Assembly (NCBI GenBank): GCA_046329195.1
Contig: JAXLVB010000001.1
Span: 310,001 to 374,000, forward strand
Length of the DNA stretch: 64,000 nucleotides
Direction of reading: 5' to 3'
From: JAXLVB01 sp046329195
GTDB lineage: Bacteria > Bacteroidota > Bacteroidia > Cytophagales > Spirosomataceae
Below the pieces are notes generated by a model, which was given only the letters and a program-made list of their open reading frames with translations, ran no database searches and was not told where the DNA came from. This document shows positions 25,329 through 33,700 of this stretch, one piece after another; position 1 is the stretch's first letter; each line of letters opens with the position of its first letter. The position numbers and the translations under genes were made by a program.

Positions 25329-26150
25329 ATGTCTTCCTTTTCCAAAAACGGTTGCTTACTCAAAGCCGAAAACGTCTCGCTAACCATTGGCGAAAATGCG
25401 ATTTTGAAAGATGTCAATGTCGAAATCCACGACATTGTGCGCCCCAATGTCACCACGGGTCAGGTAGTAGGCTTTTTGGGGCCTTCGGGGATTGGCAAGA
25501 CCATGTTTTTTGAAATACTGGCAGGCTTGCGGCAGCCCACTTCGGGCAGTGTGCAGGTAGGTCAGCCGCTACAGCCCGTCGAGGCGGGTATGGTGGGCGT
25601 AGTGCAACAAAACTACCCGCTATTTAACCACCGCACGGTCTGGAGCAACCTCGAAGTGGCCGCCAAGCGGCGGTACCCTAATGCCACCGAGCGCAAAGAC
25701 CGCATAGGCAATATGCTTGAGCGCTTCAAACTACGTGACAAGGCCAACCTGTACCCAGCTCAGCTTTCGGGTGGGCAAAAACAACGCATTGCCATTGCGC
25801 AGCAGTTGCTTTGTTCGGAGCATTATTTGCTGATGGACGAGCCTTTTAGTGGTCTGGATATCAACATGGTAGAGGAAGTATCCGAAACCATCTGCGAAAT
25901 CGCCTGTGCCCATGAGTACAACACGGTCATTATTGTCTCGCACGATATTGTTTCGACAGCGGCTATCGCTGATACCATTTGGCTCATGGGGCGTGACCGA
26001 GATGCCGCTGGCAAGGTGATTCCGGGCTCTCGTATTCAACACACCTACGACCTGTTGGAAATGGGACTGGCCTACGACAAAAACATTCGAGACAAGCGTG
26101 ATTTCCAAGACTTATTAACCAAAATTCGAGGTATTTTTCATACGCTTTAG
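25329..26150 (+). CDS. ABC transporter ATP-binding protein
   Basis: The 273-aa protein has Walker A GPSGIGKT (51-58), the signature LSGGQKQRIAIAQQ (146-159) and Walker B LLMDEPFSGLD (167-177), and the H-loop in IIVSHDI. It is of the nitrate/sulfonate/taurine importer type and should power the permease at 24034. It is 9 nt downstream of the small membrane protein gene and 4 nt upstream of the next. Confidence 0.88.
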   Translation: MSSFSKNGCLLKAENVSLTIGENAILKDVNVEIHDIVRPNVTTGQVVGFLGPSGIGKTMFFEILAGLRQPTSGSVQVGQPLQPVEAGMVGVVQQNYPLFNHRTVWSNLEVAAKRRYPNATERKDRIGNMLERFKLRDKANLYPAQLSGGQKQRIAIAQQLLCSEHYLLMDEPFSGLDINMVEEVSETICEIACAHEYNTVIIVSHDIVSTAAIADTIWLMGRDRDAAGKVIPGSRIQHTYDLLEMGLAYDKNIRDKRDFQDLLTKIRGIFHTL

Positions 26151-26154
26151 AGAT

Positions 26155-26612
26155 ATGGAAACCATCAGTGGTATCGTTCGTAACCTTCGTAGTTCTAAGC
26201 GAATGCTTTGGGAAAAAGGACCACTCTATGTTTATACTTTTGACATCATAACCGCTCACGGCATCACCCCAGCTGAGTTTCGTCTGCACCGTCAGTGGTT
26301 GGCCAACAGCGAATTTACCTTTGCCCACGAGGGCGATACGGCGATACCATAAAGCTGGCAGGAAAGTACTGGATGGAGACGTTCAGGGCGTTTGCTTTTC
26401 GTAACTATACCCAGCCTTGTCACGATATAGCGCAACTTCACTCGCCAGCGTTGGGCTTTCTATTTATTTTTTTGATTCTCTGGAAAATCCATGCCCTCTG
26501 GCCTTATGGCTTGATTTTTTTAGGAATCGTAATCCCTGTTCTTCAAAATCATTATCGAATGTACCAAGCCGCCAAGGCACTAAACATCAGTTTTTGGGAT
26601 ACCTTCGTGTAA
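26155..26612 (+). pseudogene. Gene of unknown function broken by an 8-bp tandem duplication
   Basis: The frame opened by ATG at 26155 stops after 65 codons (26352), while the next frame continues to 26612. At the junction GGCGATAC occurs twice in tandem (26332-26339 and 26340-26347). Removing one copy joins the frames smoothly as EGDTIKLAGKYW and gives a ~150-aa protein: a small soluble N-terminus (ISGIVRNLRSSKRMLWEKG) followed by one or two hydrophobic helices (LGFLFIFLILWKIHALWPYG). The gene is probably frameshifted in this genome, or is phase-variable, or the read is in error. It lies in the envelope cluster between the ATPase and the last membrane protein. Confidence 0.6.
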
Positions 26613-26659
26613 TTTTCCCTTAAACTTCTATCTTCGCAAGGCAAAAACCCTACCTTGCC

Positions 26660-27769
26660 TTGAAACGAATTTTCTCCCTTATTTTCAAAAAGTTACCCAT
26701 TCGGCACACTGCTGCCGATGCCGATTTGCACCTATTAAACACCCAAGAGATTCGGTCTGTTCGTCAGCATGAAAAAGCAGCCATTATCTTGGCTGCCGTT
26801 ATTGGCATGAATGGCGTGCTGTTGCTGTATTTGCCCCAATACTGGCATCCCGACTGGTTTCCAATCAGCCACTTCAAAGTCTTGGGCTTCGTCTTAGACA
26901 TATCCATTGGAGCTACTATCTATGGGGTTTTGCTATCGTCTATTGAAGTCTATTTGCTGTATATCTTGAACCTATACTGTGCGCATGAAATCGCCGTGGT
27001 GACGGGCTTTATTGATAAAGACAGCATCAACGACGTGTCCAAAACCAATACGCTGCTGGATATAAGCCTCGAAAAAAAGAACAAAGACATCCTCCGCTAC
27101 GGCATTGACCCGTATCAGGGTTTATCCAAACAGGCAATTTTTTTGATGGGTGCCTTATTTTCGCTAAAAGCCGCTCTTAGCAACGTAGCCGTTAAGCTGC
27201 TCTTGAGTCGCTTGCTGGGGCGTTATGCCGTGCGGGAAGTGCTGGATTTGGCCGGTATCCCCATTTTTGCATTTTGGAACGCTGTAGCCGTGCGAGTGGT
27301 ATTGCGTGAGGCACGAGTCGTGATTATGGGGCAAAACCTCATCGAGCGCCTCTTGCAGCGTATCCCTGCCGACTTACATCTATCCGAAACTGACCACGAA
27401 CTCCTCTACGATACGCTTCAGTTTATAGCTATCAGCAAGCGAGACTACCACCGCAATCATTATTACTTGACGTACCGTATTTTGGAGCAGTACCAGATTG
27501 CGCCCAAGCAAAAACACGTGCTATCCGACGACTATTTTGACCACCTTCATCAAGCCCCCCCAGCGGTAGCCAATCTCTGCAAGATGCTGATTCTGACAGG
27601 CTTTATGCTCGATGGCTCGCTGTCAACCCGTGAGCGAAATCGGCTTCAACTGCTCCACCGTCGGCAGGTGCTGGACGAAACCTTTGCCCAGCTCCGCAAG
27701 TGGACTCATAATTTCTTTAATGGTAAAGGCATCGAACCGCTGATGGATAAGTATTTGACACTTAGGTAA
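26660..27769 (+). CDS. Multi-pass membrane protein with helical C-terminal domain; end of the envelope cluster
   Basis: The 369-aa reading starts at a TTG (26660), an uncommon start; no ATG lies nearby before the first helix, so the true start is uncertain. There are about four hydrophobic segments (AAIILAAVIGMNGVLLLYL, GATIYGVLLSSIEVYLLYIL, AIFLMGALFSLKAALSNVAV, a shorter fourth). The C-terminal part contains LCKMLILTGFMLDGSLSTRE, which resembles the acidic turn of TerB-like tellurite-resistance domains. No firm family assignment. It follows the broken gene by 47 nt and closes the run of co-directional genes from 18646. Confidence 0.5.
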   Translation: MKRIFSLIFKKLPIRHTAADADLHLLNTQEIRSVRQHEKAAIILAAVIGMNGVLLLYLPQYWHPDWFPISHFKVLGFVLDISIGATIYGVLLSSIEVYLLYILNLYCAHEIAVVTGFIDKDSINDVSKTNTLLDISLEKKNKDILRYGIDPYQGLSKQAIFLMGALFSLKAALSNVAVKLLLSRLLGRYAVREVLDLAGIPIFAFWNAVAVRVVLREARVVIMGQNLIERLLQRIPADLHLSETDHELLYDTLQFIAISKRDYHRNHYYLTYRILEQYQIAPKQKHVLSDDYFDHLHQAPPAVANLCKMLILTGFMLDGSLSTRERNRLQLLHRRQVLDETFAQLRKWTHNFFNGKGIEPLMDKYLTLR

Positions 27770-27917
27770 GTGTATGAGAGTTGCTCAACGACTGATGATG
27801 ATGATACTACATGGGAAACAGTGGAATTATCTTAGTGGCTTCCCTTATGCGGAGATTCTATCAAACACTGCACACAGAGGGTTGCATCATCTATAATGAG
27901 TTAGACTCTGTCTAAGT

Positions 27918-27959
27918 CGGGGTCGCCTAGACGGGGTCGCCTAGATGGGGTCGCCCAGA
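27918..27959 (+). repeat. Three tandem 14-bp repeats (GGGGTCGCCTAGA type)
   Basis: Units at 27918-27931, 27932-27945 and 27946-27959 differ at two or three positions. They lie in the non-coding gap after the envelope cluster, at the border of the accessory region. Confidence 0.7.
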
Positions 27960-28020
27960 TACTATTTTTCATTTAGCATCCGTAGTGCCCTGCGGAGCAA
28001 TACGGGCTGGGGGGCGTTAG

Positions 28021-28287
28021 GCTATCACAGACCCAGGTCGCTGGTGCGGGCTACGCACAGCGGGGGTAGTTGGTAGCAGTGTAGTCAGTGGGGACACTGA
28101 CTACGGCGGAGTGGATTTTAAGGTAACACCAACTAATAAAGTATACATGCCCACAGGTAATGAATTTGGAGAAAATTCACAATGGCTACCCGGAGGCAAA
28201 TTACCAACTGGACAATTGGAAGCAGTTGTAAAAACAGAAGGAATGGTCAAAAATGTAGATTATAAAGTAACAGACATAAAATGGTAA
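28021..28287 (+). pseudogene. Orphan toxin C-terminal fragment (cassette upstream of the 94-aa gene)
   Basis: An open frame without a good start runs from a stop at 28018-28020 to TAA at 28285-28287. Its last ~60 codons read like a folded domain end: DYGGVDFKVTPTNKVYMPTG, GENSQWLPGGKLPTGQLEA, NVDYKVTDIKW. The part before 28112 is largely a 44-bp palindromic repeat and looks non-coding. It overlaps the following small gene by 7 nt. A toxin tail joined tightly to a small gene is the usual form of an orphan toxin/immunity cassette. The toxin family is not recognised. Confidence 0.5.
28069..28112. repeat. 44-bp palindromic repeat, copy 1
   Basis: The core GTAGTCAGTG-GGGA-CACTGACTAC is a perfect palindrome with a 4-nt centre. 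The same 44-bp unit recurs at 36284-36327 with four scattered differences outside the centre, and there the centre is in the opposite orientation. It lies at the upstream end of the toxin-tail fragment. Confidence 0.75.
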
Positions 28288-28565
28288 AAGAACTATTTAG
28301 TAAAAATTGGGATTTCACTCTCTATCAAGTAAATGATAGACTAGTTATCAGTGTGGTCTTTTTTGGGTTGGTTGATTTTTACAGAAGTTTTCGATTGTTA
28401 GAAAATGACTTAAGAAATGACGATTATGAATTGCTATACAATTTATCTAAAGAAATAAGAAATAATTATGATAACTATAAATACAGAGAGATTATTCCAG
28501 CAATAACCTCAGAAAGCCCTCCTCTTGCCGGCTATGTTTCGGAGAGTTCTACAGATGATGAATGA
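28281..28565 (+). CDS. Small acidic protein, putative immunity protein of an orphan cassette
   Basis: The 94-aa protein (starts VKELFSKNWDFTLYQVND after Met) is mixed alpha/beta with an acidic end ESSTDDE and no signal peptide. It overlaps the end of the toxin-tail fragment by 7 nt. Size, charge, AT-richness and position fit an immunity protein; no family is recognised. Confidence 0.5.
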   Translation: MVKELFSKNWDFTLYQVNDRLVISVVFFGLVDFYRSFRLLENDLRNDDYELLYNLSKEIRNNYDNYKYREIIPAITSESPPLAGYVSESSTDDE

Positions 28566-28618
28566 GAACAAAGTATTTTCATGTTCTATCCAAGGTAGAG
28601 GGTTTATGAACAAAGGGT

Positions 28619-28758
28619 AACCAAGCGCTTTAAAGCATGAAAAAACAAAGACCTAAAAGCAGTAAAAAAAATACAAAAGTAAAGTAGAAGCTATGTTTCG
28701 ATTCCTCCTTTGTTGGTCTTGTGACCAACAAACTGGCGTAAGCAAAAAGCCAAGATAA
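28619..28758 (+). pseudogene. 5' stub of a toxin gene interrupted by a REP/RAYT element
   Basis: Two stretches match the region around the intact toxin start: 28619-28650 against 30663-30694 (including the palindrome GCTTTAAAGC), and 28675-28703 against 30760-30788 (up to and past the ATG). The first codons at 28693 read MFRF, against MFRL in the intact gene, and then the sequence switches to a REP palindrome and stops after 21 codons at 28758. The spacer between the two blocks is shorter here. The stub is thus the promoter and start of another member of the toxin family, cut by the mobile repeat. Confidence 0.6.
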
Positions 28759-28775
28759 GGCATTGAAAATCAGCA
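28702..28775 (+). repeat. REP-type palindromic repeat, left copy
   Basis: It contains the hairpin TGTTGGT-CTTGTG-ACCAACA (28711-28730) followed by AACTGGCGTAAGCAAAAA and a GGCATTGAAAATCA tail. Inverted relatives stand after the transposase at 29389-29460 and 29796-29867, and a direct relative at 35193-35265. Confidence 0.7.
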
Positions 28776-28818
28776 ACTAGACCGTTCGTGTTTTCCACCA
28801 AATGAAACAACTACTAAT

Positions 28819-29340
28819 ATGTATCAACATCATATTCAATTTTTTACCGCTACTATTTTGTGGTGGAAACATCTCTTAAAACCTGATAAATACAAGCAAA
28901 TCATTCTTGATAGTATGAAGTTCTTGGTAGAACATCAACGAGTAACTATTTATGGATTTGTCCTCATGTGGAATCATATCCACATCCTGTGGCGAATCAA
29001 TGAAAACTACTTGCTGGAAGACGTACAAAGAGACTTTTTGAAATATACGGCACAAAAAATCAAGTTTGACTTGCAGAAACATCATCCAGCGGTGTTAGCC
29101 CATTTTAGGGTTAATCTCAAGGATAGAGAATATCAATTTTGGGAGCGTAACCCCTTGTCAGTCAATATGCTTAGTAGAGTGATGATTCAACAAAAACTTG
29201 AATACATCCATTTGAATCCCTTACAAGAGAAATGGAATTTAGCCACTCGGCCAGAAGAATACTACTGGTCATCGGCCAAGTATTATGAGCTAGGTATTGA
29301 TAATTTTGGCTTTTTGACCCATTATTTTAATGAAACATAA
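28819..29340 (+). mobile_element. REP-associated tyrosine transposase (RAYT, Y1/IS200-like HUH family)
   Basis: The 173-aa protein contains the HUH-type metal motif MWNHIHILW (about 56-64) and the C-terminal YIHLNPLQEKW / YYWSSAKYY segments typical of RAYTs, single-domain Y1 transposases that move or process REP palindromes. It is complete and flanked by inverted REP copies (28702-28775 on the left, 29389-29460 on the right), as expected of a REP/RAYT unit. Its 3' part is duplicated directly downstream. It interrupts the toxin array. Confidence 0.85.
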
Positions 29341-29388
29341 CTTGTGTTTGATGACGAGTAGGATTGTTGGAGACAACGGAGGAAATTC

Positions 29389-29460
29389 TTGATTATCAAT
29401 GCCTTATATCAGCGTTTTTGCTTTCGCCAGTTTGTTGGTGAAAAACACCAACAACGGAGG
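29389..29460 (-). repeat. REP-type palindromic repeat, right copy 1 (inverted)
   Basis: Read on the minus strand it gives the hairpin TGTTGGTG-TTTTT-CACCAACA (29433-29453) followed by AACTGGCGAAAGCAAAAACG, matching the left copy at 28702-28775. Confidence 0.7.
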
Positions 29461-29747
29461 AAAAAATCAAGTTTGACTTGCAGAAACATCATCCAGCGGT
29501 GTTAGCCCATTTTAGGGTTAATCTCAAGGATAGAGAATATCAATTTTGGGAGCGTAACCCCTTGTCAGTCAATATGCTTAGTAGAGTGATGATTCAACAA
29601 AAACTTGAATACATCCATTTGAATCCCTTACAAGAGAAATGGAATTTAGCCACTCGGCCAGAAGAATACTACTGGTCATCGGCCAAGTATTATGAGCTAG
29701 GTATTGATAATTTTGGCTTTTTGACCCATTATTTTGATGAAACATAA
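29461..29747 (+). pseudogene. Headless duplicate of the RAYT gene
   Basis: This repeats the last 95 codons of the RAYT with a single residue change near the end (FNET to FDET). It lacks the start and the HUH motif and so cannot be active. It exists because of the 407-bp tandem duplication. Confidence 0.9.
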
Positions 29748-29795
29748 CTTGTGTTTGATGACGAGTAGGGTTGTTGGAGACGACGGAGGAAGTTC

Positions 29796-29867
29796 TTGAT
29801 TATCAATACCTTATATCAGCGTTTTTGCTTTCGCCAGTTTGTTGGTGAAAAACACCAACAACGGAGG
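29796..29867 (-). repeat. REP-type palindromic repeat, right copy 2 (inverted)
   Basis: Second unit of the tandem duplication, nearly identical with 29389-29460. Confidence 0.7.
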
Positions 29868-29872
29868 AAAAA

Positions 29873-29947
29873 AACATAGTCATCTTTAAACAGCAAGATG
29901 TAAATACAGCTTTACAAAACATTACACCTACAATTATAACTCATTAA
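29873..29947 (+). pseudogene. Short toxin C-terminal remnant before the 172-aa gene
   Basis: Directly after the last REP the frame reads NIVIFKQQDVNTALQNITPT and ends IITH-TAA, 3 nt before the ATG of the next gene and in the same frame. The tight stop-start spacing is that of a toxin/immunity junction, so this is taken as the last ~25 codons of a lost toxin. It is too short to name a family. Confidence 0.35.
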
Positions 29948-29950
29948 ATC

Positions 29951-30469
29951 ATGGAAGATTATTACACAACTATTAAAAGTTATAAAGATGCTCCTGAGGG
30001 ATCATCGCATAAAAAAATCTATGATTCTGTCTATATGGATATAGAATTATACATCAAAAAATATTATCTAAACTATGATGCTAGCAGGTGGAATAAATAC
30101 TGGCGAGATGATATTTTATCAAAAATATTCGATGAGACGAAGCAAGATGAATTAAGAAAATATTTTGGACTTGAGGGAAAGGGTAAGTTTCTTGATTTTG
30201 ATAGAATGCTTGTATTCTATAATGAAATTAAAGACGACCCACGCTTTGAAGATGATATAAAACGTTTTTTTGCTTTTTTAGCTGGAGATGGCTACTTTGA
30301 AAGTAAAGGCATTGCCTATGAAGAATTTTTAAACGCAAGAGACCTTAACCATCCACAAAAAACGCATAATGATTTAAAATATCCTACGTTAAATGAGTTA
30401 TCGAAAATAGAAGGAGGTCAGAATTATATTAGGGAACAGTTGCCCTCGATGGGCTGGTTAAAGATGTAA
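29951..30469 (+). CDS. Hypothetical soluble protein, putative orphan immunity protein
   Basis: The 172-aa protein (YYTTIKSYKDAPEGSSHKKI near the N-terminus) is helical, Lys/Glu/Tyr/Asp-rich and AT-rich, without signal peptide or membrane segment. It shows no family motif known to me. Its position after a toxin-like remnant and before an intact toxin locus suggests an immunity protein that has lost its toxin. Confidence 0.5.
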   Translation: MEDYYTTIKSYKDAPEGSSHKKIYDSVYMDIELYIKKYYLNYDASRWNKYWRDDILSKIFDETKQDELRKYFGLEGKGKFLDFDRMLVFYNEIKDDPRFEDDIKRFFAFLAGDGYFESKGIAYEEFLNARDLNHPQKTHNDLKYPTLNELSKIEGGQNYIREQLPSMGWLKM

Positions 30470-30662
30470 AAACCTTAGTTTATTATTGGTTTTGACTGGG
30501 TACGTCGTTTTTCCCTTGTTTGAGTTAAATAGAAGCGACACAAATAACGATTTTTGCCTTTAGCTAAAGGTATCAGTAACTTAGTGCTACTTGTTTTTAA
30601 TTTTGCGCACTTTGTCCTTATCGTACTACAGAATACTTAGAGTTTATCAAAAAAGTTAAAAC

Positions 30663-30777
30663 AACCAAGTGCTTTAAAGCATGAGCAAACAAAGAACAAA
30701 AGTTGTAAAGTAATGGGCATTTCAAAACCTGACACGGAGAAAAAAAATTGAAATGCTAAAAAAGTAAAATAGAAGCT
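30663..30777 (+). promoter_or_regulatory. Upstream region of the toxin gene, shared with the stub at 28619
   Basis: The 308-nt gap 30470-30777 holds no gene. Its last 115 nt carry the block with GCTTTAAAGC (30663-30694) and the AAAGTAAAATAGAAGCT block that runs into the start codon, both repeated at 28619-28703. The conservation suggests control sequences, but no TTG/TAnnTTTG pair is clear. Confidence 0.4.
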
Positions 30778-33700
30778 ATGTTTCGATTACTAACGTTTTG
30801 TTATCTGTTTTGGTTGGGGAGTCAAGTGATTGCTTCTCCAAAGAAAAACAGTGCTTATACCGAGCCTGATAGCGTTTACAACCAACTCATTGACGACTAC
30901 GCCAAAGCAGGGGTGGCCTCGTTGAAAAAGCTCATTGCCCAAAACGAAGCCAATAATAAGGAAGGAAAAAGCGCTCAAAACAAGTACGTTTTTGGGTTTG
31001 AGCCGTTTTTTGATACCCAATCAGGCAAACCGTTTGCAAAAATAGTTCCTAATGACAAGCAGGGTATTATCAATTTAGAAAAGGTAGAGCAGGATTTAAA
31101 TAGTTTGCTACGCAAAATTAATGATACATTACCAGTAAATAAGCCCAAAATATATGTGGGTTTAGAAGGATTTTTAGGTGATGTACTCATCAAAACGGCA
31201 GTGAAAAACCTCGCTTCAGTCAGTGATTTTAAAGGCGATAACATGGCCGATAAAAATCGGAGTATTACCCAAACTTCAGCGGTGTATGATGCCATTTACA
31301 CCAAAATAGCTGGCGATAATACCCTTGAGTCTTCCTCAACAGGTATGTTGATTATCGGCTATGGGCTTTTTAATGAATTAAAAACCTTGGTAAATGTTAA
31401 TGGTTCTTCAGAACTTTTGGTAGGCATAGGGCAATACTCCAATTTTAAAGGTAATGGCACCAATGGAGTGACTGTTGCCAATGCTATTTATAAATCTGTA
31501 TTTTCGGGACAGTTCAGCCCTTTTGCCAGCAGTATTGAAGCCTCTTCTATCTCTAATAAACTCAGTAATTTTGCCCAAAGACTCGCAGATGCCATGTCTG
31601 GTGCTTTGGATGCCGACGACAGCGGGCTGACAGGCCCAGGGTTGAAGTTTTTTCAGGACTGTAAAAAAGCAACGGGACCTTTTTATGGCAGAGGCGGAAA
31701 GAAATTAGACGTAGGTTTGGTCAGAAACATATCGAAGCAACTAATGGCCATGATGGATGAAGGAACGTACAAAAAATTCATCCAGAGCCATATCATAACG
31801 TATGCTACCCTACAAGAACTAACCGACGACGACCTCAAAGCCTTTCAACAAAGCCTAGACCAGTACAAAGAAGCCCAAGAGATACTATTTGGTTTTGCCA
31901 ATAACGACAACATAAATGCTTTATTTGATCTTTTTACTATTGACGTCGCTTACTCATGCTCCCCACAAAATGGCTTAGTACCCCAAAAGCTTTGGGATAA
32001 TAGTTTGGTGAGTGCTCCACCTGCCTTCTCATTGCCATTTGCAGCAGGTATGATTGACGAGTTTGCCACTTCCATCAAATCCATTGCCTCGTTACCAGGG
32101 GTTCTCTGGGACTTTACCCAGTTCATAAACTGTTGGAATCCAAGTCCTGTAAGTTGGTTTAACCCTGACTGCGCCAAAACACGAGCCAAAAGTGTTGAAA
32201 CACTACAATTCTTAGCGCCTTTCATACCCACTTTAAGCAATCCGGCTGGTCCAGGGTTGGCCCTTACTAATGTTTGGATAGCATCTGGCTTGACACAAGC
32301 CGATGTAGAGAACTGGTTTCAAGATATAGTGAACAAACCCAAATGCACCCATTATCAGCTGGGAAAACTTACCTTTTTCGTAGCCTCCTTTTTTGTAGTA
32401 ATAGGAGAAATAGAGGGTGCTGCATGGTTGGGTAAGTTGGGGCCGTCTTTAAAAGCCTTTAAAACACTGTTATCCACCAAATTCCCAAGATACACAAACC
32501 CCTTTATTAGCCGATTTGCACCCCTCAAAGACGCCGCTGGCAAAGCCTTGGTAGAAGCCAAAGCCTTGATTAATGGTACAGAAAAGACCATTGGGAAATT
32601 ACATCCCAACAGCCAAGGTAAAGTCATGTCATTTAAACCAGAACCAGTTGGAGCAAAGAATATCACCCTTAACAGCCGTTTGGATACCCCCATTGAAGGT
32701 AGTTTAGCGCTCAAGCCAACCTTTGCCCTTGCTACCGAAGAGGCCGCTCCCGATGCCCTGCAACAAGCCTTGCGGGTAGTCAATACACTCGATGATGCCG
32801 AAGTTGTGGCCGAAGATGTAGTGGTTGTTGTCCAAAAAGCAAGTGCTCCACTGCCGCCAAACACTACCCCTTTTGTAAGAGTTTTGAAAAAAGAACAACT
32901 CGTTAATGGACAACCCTACATTTTGTTGATGGGGCAAAATGAAAGCCGTACCCAAACCGCTGTGCTGGTAGCCATAGCAGTTGCTACTCGGGTAGCTTAT
33001 GAACTCAAACAAGAGGAAACCCCTTGTACCATCTGTACTGCCCGAAAACCTACACCTTCTTTATGTACCAACCTACAAACCCTTGCCACTCGTGGCAACA
33101 ACCGCCCTGCCGTAGAGCGGCTCTGTACTAACCTTCTTACTACTTTAGAGAGTGTGGTAAGTAGATTGTTGCTATTGCAAGATACTGAAATACAGGCGTT
33201 TTTGAGGGATATAGAGAGTCCTTGCGGAGGTAGTGCCTATCTGTGTGGCAATATCAGTAGCCTTACCGTAGAGATGGTTGAGGCTTGGAAGATGGTGTAT
33301 GAGGCTCGTTGTTTAGGCGTAGCAAATTGTAATGAGAATGTCAAAAAAGACTGGTCTGTTTTAATACAAGTAAAAAGTATGCTTCAAGATAATGCCGTGC
33401 TTACGGCTTTAGGCAATAAAGCGGGTTTAGTGGAAATACTACAGAAAAATGAGCGCACTCCTTGTAATACCTGTGGAAGTGGTGGTGCATCGTATCTGAA
33501 TAAGATGGATGTTTATTTGAAAGATGTCGAGTATTTTGTAGAAAATTATCAGGGAATAAGCGGATGGAATACAGTAATTGGCTCACAGGGAATAAAGAAT
33601 GGCGGTATACACCAAGTAGAAGCTACGGCCTTTATGCTGAGAGTTTTGCATGAAAACCCAGTAGAGTTTGAGAGCCAGGTAAGTGGTTTTGAGGTCTTAA

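Larger units (their letters stand above)
29054..29867 (+). repeat. 407-bp tandem duplication of the RAYT 3' part plus REP
   Basis: 29054-29460 and 29461-29867 are collinear with only a handful of base differences (for instance AATGAAACA against GATGAAACA before the stop). The first unit lies within the intact RAYT gene and the right-hand REP; the second is a headless copy. The shared AAAAAATCAAG at both junctions may have guided the duplication. Confidence 0.95.

Noticed and set aside
29389..29867. Possible CRISPR array
   Set aside because: The repeated hairpins are REP palindromes inside one 407-bp duplication, not short regular repeats with unique spacers, and no cas gene is present.
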